DNA of 32,376 nt from NCBI GenBank assembly GCA_013694695.1, contig JACDBX010000160.1:1-32376 (forward strand), in the 5' to 3' direction. Position numbers and translations under genes: made by a program. This stretch comes from Gemmatimonadales bacterium (GTDB lineage: Bacteria > Gemmatimonadota > Gemmatimonadetes > Gemmatimonadales > GWC2-71-9). This document shows positions 1-7,070 of the stretch, one piece after another. A model generated the notes under the pieces. That model did no database searches, was not told the DNA's origin, and saw only the letters and a program-made list of their open reading frames with translations. How positions within the stretch are numbered: the stretch's first letter is position 1; every line of letters starts with the position of its first letter.

Positions 1-1
1 C

Positions 2-145
2 ACGCGGCAGGCTCACGCGGCGTTGCAGCGCCAGCTCGCCCGGGCGGAAGCCCGTGCCGCACGCGCCGAGGCGCTCATCGAGCTCCAAAAAAAAGTCGCG
101 GCGCTGTTCGGGGAGACGCTCCCCGAGATCGACGAGCAGCCATGA
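2..145 (+). CDS. IS3-family transposase OrfA, C-terminal part (cut by window edge)
   Basis: Reading frame 2 is open from the window edge to a TGA at 143-145 and encodes the last 47 residues of a small Ala/Arg/Glu-rich helical protein ending in LIELQKKVAALFGETLPEI. This is the usual leucine-zipper-like C-terminus of IS3-family OrfA, the DNA-binding half of the transposase. Its stop overlaps the ATG of orfB by 4 nt (ATGA). An A8 run lies 15 codons before the stop, so both a separate OrfA and a -1 frameshifted OrfAB are possible. The start and the left end of the element lie outside the window. Confidence 0.8.
   Translation, partial: TRQAHAALQRQLARAEARAARAEALIELQKKVAALFGETLPEIDEQP
87..94 (+). 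promoter_or_regulatory. A8 slippery run, candidate -1 programmed frameshift site of the IS
   Basis: Eight A residues followed by G. In the orfA frame they read A AAA AAA G, a classical slippery heptamer. After a -1 shift the frame is open without a stop up to and through the orfB ATG at 142, so one slip yields a fused OrfAB transposase, the normal active form in the IS3 family. No downstream stimulatory structure was verified. Confidence 0.6.
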
Positions 146-1143
146 TCCCGATCATCGCGGCCCATCGTCATCTGGGCGTGCGCCGCTGCTGCCGGACCCT
201 CGAGGTGGCGCCCGCCACCTACTATCGCGCCCAGCGGCCCGTCACCGCGCGCGCACCGATCCTGCGTCCGTCGTCGCCGCGCGCGTTGCAGCCGGCCGAA
301 CGGGCGGCGGTGCTCGACGTGCTGCATGCCCCGCGGTTCGTCGACCTGGCACCCGCCGCCGTGCATGCCACGCTGCTGGACGACGGCACCTATCTCTGTT
401 CGGTCCGCACGATGTATCGCGTGCTGGGGGGCGGGCGGGAGCGGCGTGCCCAGCGTCGGCATCCGGCCTACGCCAAGCCGGAGTTGCTGGCGACCGCCCC
501 CAACCAGCTCTGGAGCTGGGACATCACCAAGCTGCGTGGGCCCGGGCGCGGCGTGTGGTATGCGCTCTACGTCGTGCTCGATGTGTTCAGTCGCTACGTG
601 GTGGGATGGCGGCTCGCCCCGCGCGAACGCGGGGAGCTGGCGGAGGAGCTGTTCCGCTGGTGCCGAGGGCAGCAAGGCCTGCCGGTCGGTGCGGGCCTCA
701 CGATCCATGCCGATCGCGGTGCGCCGATGACCGGCAAACCGGTGAGCGAGCTGCTCGTGGCGCTCGGGATCACGCGCAGTCACTCGCGGCCCCACGTGCC
801 CAACGACAACCCGTACTCCGAACCACAGTTCAAGACGCTCAAGTATCACGCGACCTTCCCGGGACGGTTCGGGAGCCTGGAGGATGCCCAGACGTACTGC
901 CGGGCGTTCTTCCGGTGGTACAACACGATGCACCGGCATAGCGGGCTCGGGATGCACACGCCGCACGACGTGCACACCGGCGCGGCGACGGCGCGGCAGG
1001 CCGCCCGCGCCGCGGTGCTGCGCGCGGCCTATGGCCGCCACCCGGAGCGGTTCGTCCACCGCGTGCCGGTCCCACCGACGCTGCCGACGGAGGCCTGGAT
1101 CAACAAGCCGTCGGCGGCGCTGCTCACGAGCGCAGGACAGTAA
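142..1143 (+). CDS. IS3-family transposase OrfB (DDE integrase core)
   Basis: A 333-residue transposase catalytic subunit that cuts and joins IS ends. An N-terminal HTH_21-like region (about residues 1-60) precedes an rve-type RNase H fold. The catalytic triad is visible: D127 in LWSWDITK, D191 in IHADRG and E227 in NPYSEPQFKTLKY, with exactly 35 residues between the second D and the E, the IS3 spacing. WYN and the HSG motif near residues 260-270 are also typical. The ATG overlaps the orfA stop (ATGA), and fusion by frameshifting at 87-94 is likely. The gene looks intact, so the element may be active if its left end is complete outside the window. Confidence 0.95.
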   Translation: MIPIIAAHRHLGVRRCCRTLEVAPATYYRAQRPVTARAPILRPSSPRALQPAERAAVLDVLHAPRFVDLAPAAVHATLLDDGTYLCSVRTMYRVLGGGRERRAQRRHPAYAKPELLATAPNQLWSWDITKLRGPGRGVWYALYVVLDVFSRYVVGWRLAPRERGELAEELFRWCRGQQGLPVGAGLTIHADRGAPMTGKPVSELLVALGITRSHSRPHVPNDNPYSEPQFKTLKYHATFPGRFGSLEDAQTYCRAFFRWYNTMHRHSGLGMHTPHDVHTGAATARQAARAAVLRAAYGRHPERFVHRVPVPPTLPTEAWINKPSAALLTSAGQ

Positions 1144-1153
1144 AGGTCAGATC

Positions 1154-1177
1154 ATCCGTGTCGCAAAGATGTTGACA
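1154..1177 (+). mobile_element. Probable right end (terminal inverted repeat) of the IS3-family element
   Basis: Ten bases after the orfB stop the sequence runs to ...GATGTTGACA. Read inward from 1177 it starts TGTCAACATCTTTGCGACAC, which has the 5'-TG...CA-3' end form of IS3 elements. The partner left repeat and the target duplication lie outside the window, so the exact border is inferred. The end carries an outward-facing TTGACA (1172-1177). Confidence 0.5.
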
Positions 1178-1301
1178 GGTTCCGCGACACGCATGAGAAC
1201 CTCAATTTTTAGGGGGGCCAACAGTGAGCGATAACGCTACGACACGGTTTGAGGTCCGTCAATACGAGGATCGAGTCCAGATCTGCGCCCGCGGACCTAA
1301 G

Positions 1302-2513
1302 ATGCGAATTCATGGCCTCATTGGCGTGTTGGTCCTGCTTGGGCTCTCGCCAGAAATGCTCGCTGGCCAGGCGCGAGCGACCCGGGGCGATACGGTGATC
1401 GTGACTAACCCAATAGGAGGCCGTTGGGGCAAGGCTTCTACGCTACGCGCCGCAGCCAGCGCCCGCCCCCCTGCCCGATACGACGACTTTGGGAATGTGC
1501 TTGCAATTGCGGCGGCTCCTGACGGAGGCGTTTACGTCTTCGACCGCCAAGGACCGGACGGACCCACCCTCAGTCAATTCGATCGGACCGGCAGGTTTGT
1601 TCGCTTTGTCGGGCGGTGGGGCGACGGGCCGGGTGAGTACAATGCGACGGTGCCCAAGGCCGACTTGGCAGTTGGATCAGATTCCGTGGTGCACCTGCGA
1701 GTGGGTGACCGACTGCTGTGCTACGCCGCGGATGGCAAGGCGATCGGCACTGTGCGCATGAGGTCGAGCTTCATGACGGCTCAGCTTCGGGGTGGGAGCA
1801 ACCGAGATTTCTACGTGCGAAGCGAGATCGTCGCGGACCGATCTGGTGCCCGCGTCATGGTTGGCCTGCCGTATACGCACTCTCAGTGCGACGGCACATT
1901 TGTGGACTCAATCTTTGCCCCAGGTGGCAAGCGGCTGGAAACGCATTTGGTGGATCCCCATCAGCGATATCCGCTTTGGATGGTCCTGCCAACTGGCCGC
2001 GTGGTGACGGGTGAATCGTCACGCCTTGGCATTCAGGTCACCTCGCTGAAGTCGCGCCAGGTAATCCAAGCGTGGGTCGGGGAAGCCCCACCGAAGTACC
2101 TACCCGCCGAACTTGCCCAGCTCCGCACGATTTGGGATTGGGTGAAAGCTCGGGGATTTCCAACCGTTTCCCCAGGTGTTCCCGACACTAAGCGCATGGT
2201 CTATGGCATGACGACGGACTATATGGCGTCGAGGGTATGGCTTTCACGATCGAGCATATCCATCCCCTCGCGCCCGCGTTCCGTGGCATCGCAAGCCCGA
2301 GGAGGAAAGAATGAGCGGGCACCGTTGCTGACATACGATGATTTGCCTCGATTCGCGGGTTTCCTGCCGGACGGAACCTACCTTGGCGATGTCGTGCTTC
2401 CCGCGAACGTTCGACGCTTGGATGCGTCATTCGGCGTGGGTTTCGTTTGGGCGGTACTGCAGGATGAGGACGGGGTTCACACGGTATCCAGGTTTTTGAT
2501 CCCGACGAAGTGA
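1302..2513 (+). CDS. Exported 6-bladed beta-propeller (NHL-like) protein
   Basis: Encodes 403 residues from the ATG at 1302. The start was chosen because the protein then opens with a signal peptide (MRIHGLIGVLVLLGLSPEMLAGQ, cleaved near AGQ). A longer frame from a GTG at 1224 has an AGGGGGG stretch in front but would bury the signal. The body carries propeller-blade repeats such as AAAPDGGVYVFD, LSQFDRTGRFVRFVGRWGDGPGEY and LLCYAADGKAIGTV, the pattern of the secreted 6-bladed beta-propeller/NHL family that is abundant in Gemmatimonadota and Bacteroidota. The exact role is unknown; these proteins are usually extracytoplasmic and ligand-binding. The gene stands alone, 124 bp past the IS end, so the insertion may have affected its promoter. 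Confidence 0.75.
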   Translation: MRIHGLIGVLVLLGLSPEMLAGQARATRGDTVIVTNPIGGRWGKASTLRAAASARPPARYDDFGNVLAIAAAPDGGVYVFDRQGPDGPTLSQFDRTGRFVRFVGRWGDGPGEYNATVPKADLAVGSDSVVHLRVGDRLLCYAADGKAIGTVRMRSSFMTAQLRGGSNRDFYVRSEIVADRSGARVMVGLPYTHSQCDGTFVDSIFAPGGKRLETHLVDPHQRYPLWMVLPTGRVVTGESSRLGIQVTSLKSRQVIQAWVGEAPPKYLPAELAQLRTIWDWVKARGFPTVSPGVPDTKRMVYGMTTDYMASRVWLSRSSISIPSRPRSVASQARGGKNERAPLLTYDDLPRFAGFLPDGTYLGDVVLPANVRRLDASFGVGFVWAVLQDEDGVHTVSRFLIPTK

Positions 2514-2559
2514 GCGCTCTGCCAGGGCCTCGTCCGCCCTCACCACCTAGGATTGACCC

Positions 2560-2772
2560 ATGCGCGCTGTCCGTGAGTCCGTCCTGGTTGCCGACGTCAG
2601 TTGGCGCCTGGGCCGGATCAATGAACCCACTGGCGGCGGCCGCCTCGAGTTGGGGGACGGGGCGATCATGCATGGGCTGTCGATGCGCAAGCTGCCGACG
2701 GTGGAGGAGTTCCAGCAATTCACCTTCGGCGAGCTGCGGCCCTTCCTCGGGGAGGCGCGCCGTGGAAGGTGA
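2560..2772 (+). CDS. Small protein of unknown function (first of three overlapping mini-genes)
   Basis: Encodes 70 residues from ATG (MRAVRESVLVADVSWRLGRI...). No family was recognised. The composition is balanced and not obviously a shadow of another frame, with a hydrophobic N-terminal strand and an acidic segment, LPTVEEFQQFTFGELRPFLGE. Its 3' end overlaps the GTG of the next frame by 11 nt and that gene overlaps the third by ATGA, so the three form a translationally coupled operon. Tightly packed tiny genes next to a tRNA-derived att remnant suggest phage or integrative-element cargo; this is inferred. Confidence 0.5.
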   Translation: MRAVRESVLVADVSWRLGRINEPTGGGRLELGDGAIMHGLSMRKLPTVEEFQQFTFGELRPFLGEARRGR

Positions 2773-2917
2773 GCAGGAGACACCGCAAGCGATCGACCAG
2801 CGGTGGACTGAGGCCTGCGCTGCAGTTGACGAGGTGCGCGAGAAGCTGGAGGAGCTGGAGCGCGCGGGCGGCCGACCGTTCGCGCTTAAACCGAAGCAGC
2901 CGGAGCCCGCCCGATGA
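2762..2917 (+). CDS. Very small helical protein of unknown function
   Basis: Encodes 51 residues from a GTG inside the end of the upstream gene. The sequence is strongly helical and charged (DQRWTEACAAVDEVREKLEELERAGG), with heptad-like spacing that could form a short coiled coil, followed by a basic Pro-rich tail (FALKPKQPEPAR). The stop overlaps the ATG of the next gene (ATGA). No family was recognised. An upstream in-frame ATG lies at 2510, but it would overlap the 2560 gene completely, so the short form is preferred. Confidence 0.45.
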   Translation: MEGEQETPQAIDQRWTEACAAVDEVREKLEELERAGGRPFALKPKQPEPAR

Positions 2918-3243
2918 AGAACAATTCCGACGAATTCCAGAAGAGCCTTCGACGTGCTGCAGCCGAGGTGAAGCGGAAGGCCGACGCGCTCACTGCAATC
3001 AAGCGCGCGTCGTTCGCAGAACTCTTTCCCCGGCAATTCATGGAGGCGCAGACGGACTTCTCCGACTTCAATCAGTTGATCGAGGCTTCAGGGCTGAAGG
3101 TGGAGACGCAAGATGACTTCAATGGGATGGATCCGGAGGCGTGGGACAAAGCAGTAGCCACGCACACCCGATTCGCGAACTGGACGGAGATGAAGAACGC
3201 CGCCGGTGCGGAGTTCATGAAACGAAAGTGGGACCAGGCGTAA
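2914..3243 (+). CDS. Small hydrophilic protein of unknown function
   Basis: Encodes 109 residues, starting with an ATGA overlap on the previous gene. The N-terminal half is a long charged helix (MKNNSDEFQKSLRRAAAEVK...), followed by an acidic region (GLKVETQDDFNGMDPEAWDKAV) and a basic end. There are no membrane segments, Cys pairs or recognisable motif. It is the third member of a coupled mini-operon and lies 36 bp before a truncated SDH/Clp-like gene. Its codon use looks coding, but the function cannot be assigned. Confidence 0.55.
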   Translation: MKNNSDEFQKSLRRAAAEVKRKADALTAIKRASFAELFPRQFMEAQTDFSDFNQLIEASGLKVETQDDFNGMDPEAWDKAVATHTRFANWTEMKNAAGAEFMKRKWDQA

Positions 3244-3279
3244 CTGTCACAATTACGCGCTACCCCCGAGGCTAGCTAG

Positions 3280-3447
3280 ATGGGCGTGTACACCGAGTAC
3301 GTTGACCAGCATCTGGACCCGACTGCACTGAAGGTTGAGCGCGCAGTCCAGTTGCGTCGCATCTCCGCGGCGAGGGGAGGCCGTGACATTTTGGTCTACG
3401 CTGCAGGAACCGCCAGCCAGGAGATCGAGGCGAGTGACTGCTTCTGA
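3280..3447 (+). pseudogene. Truncated N-terminus of an SDH/ClpP-like serine protease family protein
   Basis: The 55-codon frame begins MGVYTEYVDQHLDPTALKVE and continues with RAVQLRRISAARGGRDILVYAA, then loses similarity and stops. From memory this opening matches the start of the SDH (serine dehydrogenase proteinase)/SppA-ClpP-like family, where the strand RDILVYAA precedes the protease core. The catalytic core is absent, so the copy is probably a remnant cut near 3400. A genuinely short protein is the alternative. It follows the mini-operon by 36 bp and may once have been its fourth gene. Confidence 0.4.
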
Positions 3448-3726
3448 CAGGCTAGACTCCGCCTGCGCCCCGGTATGAGGGCGTTCAGCCCATTGCCGTA
3501 CCGAACTCGAATGCGGCCCAGTCTGGGGCATAGGTAGACGATTGCCTCAGTTTCCACGAACCCCTTTGCGCGCACGCGGGCGCGAGGGAACCGATTGGTT
3601 CCGCCGTTCCTTCCGCCGTTGGGATCGGCAGGGAGCCTAACACCGACCTCACAAACAGGTCAGGTTGCCCGGTCTAATCGCGTTTTCACGGCTTTTGGCA
3701 CTGGTTTGTGGGGGTGGGTGTGTCGG
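3448..3726. other. Non-coding stretch between the SDH-like remnant and the tRNA fragment
   Basis: No convincing gene in any frame. It holds one small hairpin (GGAACC-GATT-GGTTCC, 3587-3602) and a G-rich stretch (3709-3720). It looks like the junction between an older inserted segment and the tRNA-derived repeats. Confidence 0.5.
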
Positions 3727-3768
3727 CTCCGGAGCAAGAGGTCGCGCGTTCGAATCGCGCCGGGCCCA
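3727..3768 (+). other. 3' half of a tRNA-Arg(CCG) gene, probable attachment-site remnant
   Basis: From 3727 the sequence reads as the anticodon loop CTCCGGA (anticodon CCG), anticodon-stem 3' strand GCAAG and variable loop AGGTC. It continues with a perfect T arm, GCGCG-TTCGAAT-CGCGC, then the acceptor 3' strand CGGGCCC and discriminator A. No matching 5' half (D arm, acceptor GGGCCCG) exists upstream, so this is not a functional tRNA. A duplicated tRNA 3' half starting at the anticodon loop is the usual footprint of tyrosine-recombinase integration. No CCA is encoded and no integrase gene is in the window. Confidence 0.65.
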
Positions 3769-3810
3769 TTCTCAAGACCATATCCGGAACGCGCGACCAT
3801 ATCGCACGCG

Positions 3811-3856
3811 TGGAGCCCACCCTGCGGGTGGGCTCGCCTTCGGCTCGAATCGCGCC
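3811..3856 (+). repeat. Dispersed palindromic repeat, copy A
   Basis: A perfect 10-bp stem, GAGCCCACCC (3813-3822) with GGGTGGGCTC (3826-3835), is followed by the conserved tail GCCTTCGGCTCGAATCGCGCC. The same unit, whole or partial, recurs at about 3905, 7521, 10087 and 14121, always on the plus strand and beside a toxin module. Confidence 0.75.
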
Positions 3857-3904
3857 GGGCCCATTCTCAAGACCATATCCGGAACGCGCGACCATATCGC
3901 ACCC

Positions 3905-3945
3905 GTGGAGCCCACCCGCTTCGCGGGTGGGCCGGCCTGCGGCTC
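3905..3945 (+). repeat. Dispersed palindromic repeat, copy B
   Basis: The stem GCCCACCCGC (3910-3919) pairs with GCGGGTGGGC (3923-3932) around a TTC loop. The tail has diverged (CGGCCTGCGGCTCAG) and lacks the T-arm-like end. It lies 45 bp before the hipBA1 operator. Confidence 0.7.
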
Positions 3946-3990
3946 AGCCCCCTTCCCCCGCCAGAAGCGCCCGACTTCATTCCATGCTGT

Positions 3991-4038
3991 GCATATTATA
4001 ATATGCGTAGTTGACAAATACGAAAACCAAAATATACA
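3991..4038 (+). promoter_or_regulatory. hipBA1 promoter and palindromic operator; likely leaderless start
   Basis: An AT-rich island in GC-rich DNA. It contains a perfect 16-bp palindrome GCATATTATAATATGC (3991-4006), then a -35 TTGACA (4011-4016), a 16-bp spacer and a -10-like TATACA (4033-4038). The hipB1 ATG is at 4046, seven bases past the -10, so transcription should begin at or next to the start codon. The palindrome touches the -35 side and is a natural HipB operator candidate. Confidence 0.65.
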
Positions 4039-4045
4039 TTGTACC

Positions 4046-4411
4046 ATGCGTACGAAATCTGGAACTCTACCGGTCGAGGTCCGACTCGGCCTCCGCAAGC
4101 TTGGGAGCGACATCCGTCGCGCTCGGCTGGCACGGCGCATCCCGATGGCGTTGCTGGCCGACCGGGTCCAAGTCTCCCGGCTGACACTCGGCAAGGTCGA
4201 ACGGGGAGCGCCCACCGTCGCTGTCGGCACCTACGCCACGGTCCTCTGGGCGCTTGGTATGGGATCACGACTCCGTGACCTCGCTGACCCAGAAACCGAC
4301 AAAGTGGGACGAGACCTGGAGGAGGACCGCCTCCCGACCCGAGCATTCACCCCGACCTTGGCCACGCGGAGTCCGGCGACCCGCCGAACGAATCGGAGTG
4401 AGGAGTCGTGA
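4046..4411 (+). CDS. hipB: HipB-like antitoxin/repressor (module 1)
   Basis: A 121-residue DNA-binding antitoxin. An XRE-type helix-turn-helix spans about residues 10-65 (LRKLGSDIRRARLARRIPMA, then LLADRVQVSRLTLGKVERG) and resembles HipB and Cro/CI proteins. A charged, probably disordered tail follows. A longer frame opens upstream at 3665, but it would run through the tRNA-like repeat and the promoter, so the ATG at 4046 is chosen. The GTGA overlap with hipA1 shows translational coupling. It should neutralise HipA1 and repress its own promoter through the palindrome at 3991-4006. No Shine-Dalgarno is seen, in line with a leaderless mRNA. Confidence 0.85.
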   Translation: MRTKSGTLPVEVRLGLRKLGSDIRRARLARRIPMALLADRVQVSRLTLGKVERGAPTVAVGTYATVLWALGMGSRLRDLADPETDKVGRDLEEDRLPTRAFTPTLATRSPATRRTNRSEES

Positions 4412-5688
4412 GCAGCCCTGATGCACTGGTCTATCTCGACACTGCAGAGGCACCACGGCTGGTTGGAAGTTTATGGACCAGCTCGAGGCACGGTCGGGAG
4501 TCCGCGTCGTTGGAGTTCGATCCCGATTGGCTGAAGGATCCGATTCATTTCGCGCTCGGGCCAGCAGTGGCACCGGGGCCGGGCCGGTTCGTGACGCCCG
4601 AGGGACATAGACTCTTCGGTGCCATTGGTGACTCCGCCCCTGATCGTTGGGGCCGCGGCCTCCTGCTTCAGCGCGAACGCCAGCGCGCAAGGGACGCCAA
4701 CGAAACGCCACGGGCGTTGCGTGAGTTGGACTATCTACTCGGTGTGGCTGACGGCACCCGGATGGGCGCCCTACGATTCAAGACGACCGTCAACGGCCCC
4801 TTCCTGGGTGAATCCGGGTCATCTCAGGTCCCGCCGCTTCTCGAGCTCCCCCATCTCATGCGGGCTGCCATGACCTTGGAGGCCGATGCGGATCACGCGG
4901 CGGTGCTCGACGCCCTGCGCGTGCTCCTTGCACCCGGCTCGTCCCTCGGTGGTGCCCGGCCCAAGGCTTCCGTGCGCGACCAATCGGGGCGCCTGTCGAT
5001 CGCCAAGTTCCCGAAGGCCACCGACACACGAGACGTGGCCCGTTGGGAAGCGGTCATGCTGCGGCTGGCAGACAAGGCCGGAATACCTGTGCCGGAGCAT
5101 CAGGTGTTTTCAATCGAAAACCGAAGCGTGCTCGTGATGGCCCGATTCGACCGTCGGGGTGAGTCTCGAGTCCCATTCCTTTCCGCGATGAGTCTGCTCA
5201 CCGCTCGTGACGGTGATGTGAGGAGCTACGTCGAGATTGCCGAGGAGCTCCGGCGTATCGAAGGCCCCGGCCGGGAGGGAGGGCCCGCACTGTGGCGCCG
5301 AATCGTGTTCAACATCCTCGCGTCCAATTTCGACGACCATCTCCGAAACCACGCGATTCTGTTTGATGGCGCGTATTGGGCGTTGTCACCAGCCTACGAC
5401 CTGAATCCTGTTCCCGCATATGAGCAGGGCAGAAAGCTGTCGACTGCAATTCACTTCGACGGCGATCAAACAGCCTCGCTCGAGGTGGCACTTGATGCAG
5501 CAAGTGAGTTCGACCTTGACGCACGGAACGCTCGCAACATCATCGGAGAAGTCGCGAAGGCGGTGGCACGCTGGAGGACTGAGGCGTTGGCCACGGGGAT
5601 CAAGCACGGCGAAATCGAAGAGATGGCGAGCGCATTCGAGCATCCGGAGGCCCACGCCGCTCAGCGACTCTCATCGGCTATCAGCTGA
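4408..5688 (+). CDS. hipA: HipA-like Ser/Thr kinase toxin (module 1)
   Basis: Encodes 426 residues from a GTG overlapping the hipB1 stop. HipA proteins are kinases that can phosphorylate tRNA synthetases or other targets and cause growth arrest. The N-terminal subdomain has LFGAIGDSAPDRWGR (about 69-83). The core has the Gly-rich loop SSLGGARPKASV (178-189), the ATP lysine in IAKFPK (K200), the catalytic loop NFDDHLRN (D309, N314) and the metal-binding LSPAYDL (D331). Ser179 aligns with the autophosphorylated Ser150 of E. coli HipA. It looks intact and is convergent with hipA2 86 bp downstream. Its target is unknown, and the sequence is quite distant from HipA2 and HipA3 nearby. Confidence 0.9.
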   Translation: MSSPDALVYLDTAEAPRLVGSLWTSSRHGRESASLEFDPDWLKDPIHFALGPAVAPGPGRFVTPEGHRLFGAIGDSAPDRWGRGLLLQRERQRARDANETPRALRELDYLLGVADGTRMGALRFKTTVNGPFLGESGSSQVPPLLELPHLMRAAMTLEADADHAAVLDALRVLLAPGSSLGGARPKASVRDQSGRLSIAKFPKATDTRDVARWEAVMLRLADKAGIPVPEHQVFSIENRSVLVMARFDRRGESRVPFLSAMSLLTARDGDVRSYVEIAEELRRIEGPGREGGPALWRRIVFNILASNFDDHLRNHAILFDGAYWALSPAYDLNPVPAYEQGRKLSTAIHFDGDQTASLEVALDAASEFDLDARNARNIIGEVAKAVARWRTEALATGIKHGEIEEMASAFEHPEAHAAQRLSSAIS

Positions 5689-5774
5689 TGTCGCCTACGA
5701 CCACCCCACTTCCTTGCCGGAGACTCCTTTCCTTGAGCGGATGGAGTCATGCCGCGAAACATTACAGCGCCACG

Positions 5775-7070
5775 CTAGGTTGCGGCCATCGTTCCCCTGC
5801 AGACTTGAAGCCGGGTTCCGATACGGCCCACCAAGTCATGAATAACGTCAGCATCGAGGCCTTCATCAATCGTCTTCGATTCAATTTGGTCCAGGACTTG
5901 ATCCGCCCCGTCAATCATCGCGATTACCCGACCGACCAGTTCTTCGTGTGGCACGCCCGCCGTCCCTGCAAGCTTCTTCCAGTCTGACAATCCAATCTTT
6001 CGCACCTCATACTCACGACCAATTCGCATCGCGAGCTTCACCCTGTGAAGCGGCTCCTCGGCATAGGGCAGGAAACTCGTGATGTCGTAGAATGGCGCCA
6101 ACCGACTCTCACCCGCGGCGGCGTGGAGCAAAGCAAAATTTTTCGCGTGCCCATCAGTCCCAACAATGATCCAGTTGAGCGCTATTGCGCCTAGAAATCG
6201 ATCCACATCTTCCGATGGCCGGGTAGAATAGTCCCGCAGTAGCTCGATGACGCTTCGAATCCCAGGGCCTCCCTCTGCCTCGTACTTTCCCATGGGCATC
6301 ATCCCAAGCGCTTGGCAGACATCTTCCTGGTGTATCCTGTGGTAGGTACCCCGAACCAAACGCCTATCGTATCGCTGAACTACAATTGCCGGTTCATCTT
6401 CAAATTTCATCACACTGCTTTGAACCGCGCCGAGGTCCAGTGCTCGAGCAAGAGCGAGACACAGATGCTCGTTTTCTGCAAACCCAACAAACTCTCCGGT
6501 AGGTGGTTTCAGGATCCTTGTCGTTGGGGTCCGGCCACCCGGGCGACCCCATCTTCCATCCTCCTCCAATAGCGCGATCTTCGGTTGTGCACCCGCCAGA
6601 CTGAATTGGCCCATCTTCCGAGATCCCGCCCCCAAGCTCCCGCGCTCACGTACTGCCTTCAAGTCTCGCGCAATTTCAGCCTCGGTAAGCCACTCGATCT
6701 CGGGCGCCGCCATCGGGTCCGCCAAAATTTTCTCCACCCGCTCCGGTTCGACAAACTGAACCGCGCCCGCGCAATCAGCTCCCATGAATTCGAGCAGTCC
6801 CGTCGGGCTCCTGACTGAGACACCAAATTGCCTTGCATACTGTTGAAGCGTCCGCTCATTGTCAGGTAGCAGGCCCCACAAGTACGCATTGATCTTGTCG
6901 TGCCCATGCCGTTCTGCAGCGAGCGGCATCGAAAGCGATAGCGGGTACGCACCGGGCGCATTCCGCCACCCCTCATCGTAGATGAACTCAAGTCCTCCGC
7001 TCCTTCCGTACACATTCCCGACCAGGACTCCGTTGCAGAGCGCTGTGAGCTTTGGTGGCTTATCGTTCAT
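5775..7070 (-). CDS. hipA: HipA toxin kinase, close to the E. coli type (module 2)
   Basis: Encodes 431 residues from the ATG at 7070, chosen for its AGGGG seven bases upstream; another ATG lies 6 bp earlier. The HipA_N couple domain (about 1-110) is followed by HipA_C. Motifs match E. coli HipA closely: FSLAGAQPKIALL (S157 equals Ser150), RTPTTRILKPP (K188), VGTDGHAKN (D306, N311) and LAPFYDI (D329). The start lies inside the end of hipB2 (11-nt overlap), so the two are coupled. Known E. coli-type HipA phosphorylates glutamyl-tRNA synthetase; the same target is plausible here but not shown. No lesion is visible. Confidence 0.95.
   Translation of the reverse strand: MNDKPPKLTALCNGVLVGNVYGRSGGLEFIYDEGWRNAPGAYPLSLSMPLAAERHGHDKINAYLWGLLPDNERTLQQYARQFGVSVRSPTGLLEFMGADCAGAVQFVEPERVEKILADPMAAPEIEWLTEAEIARDLKAVRERGSLGAGSRKMGQFSLAGAQPKIALLEEDGRWGRPGGRTPTTRILKPPTGEFVGFAENEHLCLALARALDLGAVQSSVMKFEDEPAIVVQRYDRRLVRGTYHRIHQEDVCQALGMMPMGKYEAEGGPGIRSVIELLRDYSTRPSEDVDRFLGAIALNWIIVGTDGHAKNFALLHAAAGESRLAPFYDITSFLPYAEEPLHRVKLAMRIGREYEVRKIGLSDWKKLAGTAGVPHEELVGRVIAMIDGADQVLDQIESKTIDEGLDADVIHDLVGRIGTRLQVCRGTMAAT

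Larger units (their letters stand above)
3750..3945 (+). repeat. 95-bp tandem repeat, two copies, each starting with the tRNA T-loop/acceptor segment
   Basis: Copy 1 starts at 3750 and copy 2 at 3845. Both read TCGAATCGCGCCGGGCCCA, then a nearly identical 45-bp block containing GACCATATC twice, then a palindrome built on GAGCCCACCC/GGGTGGGC. Copy 2 has a slightly longer palindrome loop (CGCTTCGC against TGC). The repeat period carries the tRNA-Arg 3' end, which suggests repeated recombination at the same att core. Confidence 0.85.

Noticed and set aside
13-1059. Long minus-strand frame opposite the transposase
   Set aside because: Arg/His/Pro-rich low-complexity translation antisense to a gene with a full DD(35)E triad.
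2188-3036. 282-codon minus-strand frame over the mini-genes
   Set aside because: It crosses the beta-propeller end and has shadow-like composition; the coupled plus-strand genes explain the region better.
3700-3768. A complete tRNA gene
   Set aside because: Only the 3' half folds. The upstream bases give no D arm, no 5' acceptor strand and no pairing for the anticodon stem.
3750-3945. CRISPR or satellite array
   Set aside because: Only two units occur, and each contains the tRNA 3' end and a hairpin.
3665-4045. N-terminal extension of HipB1
   Set aside because: It translates the tRNA fragment, both repeat units, the operator and the promoter; a proper HipB starts at 4046.
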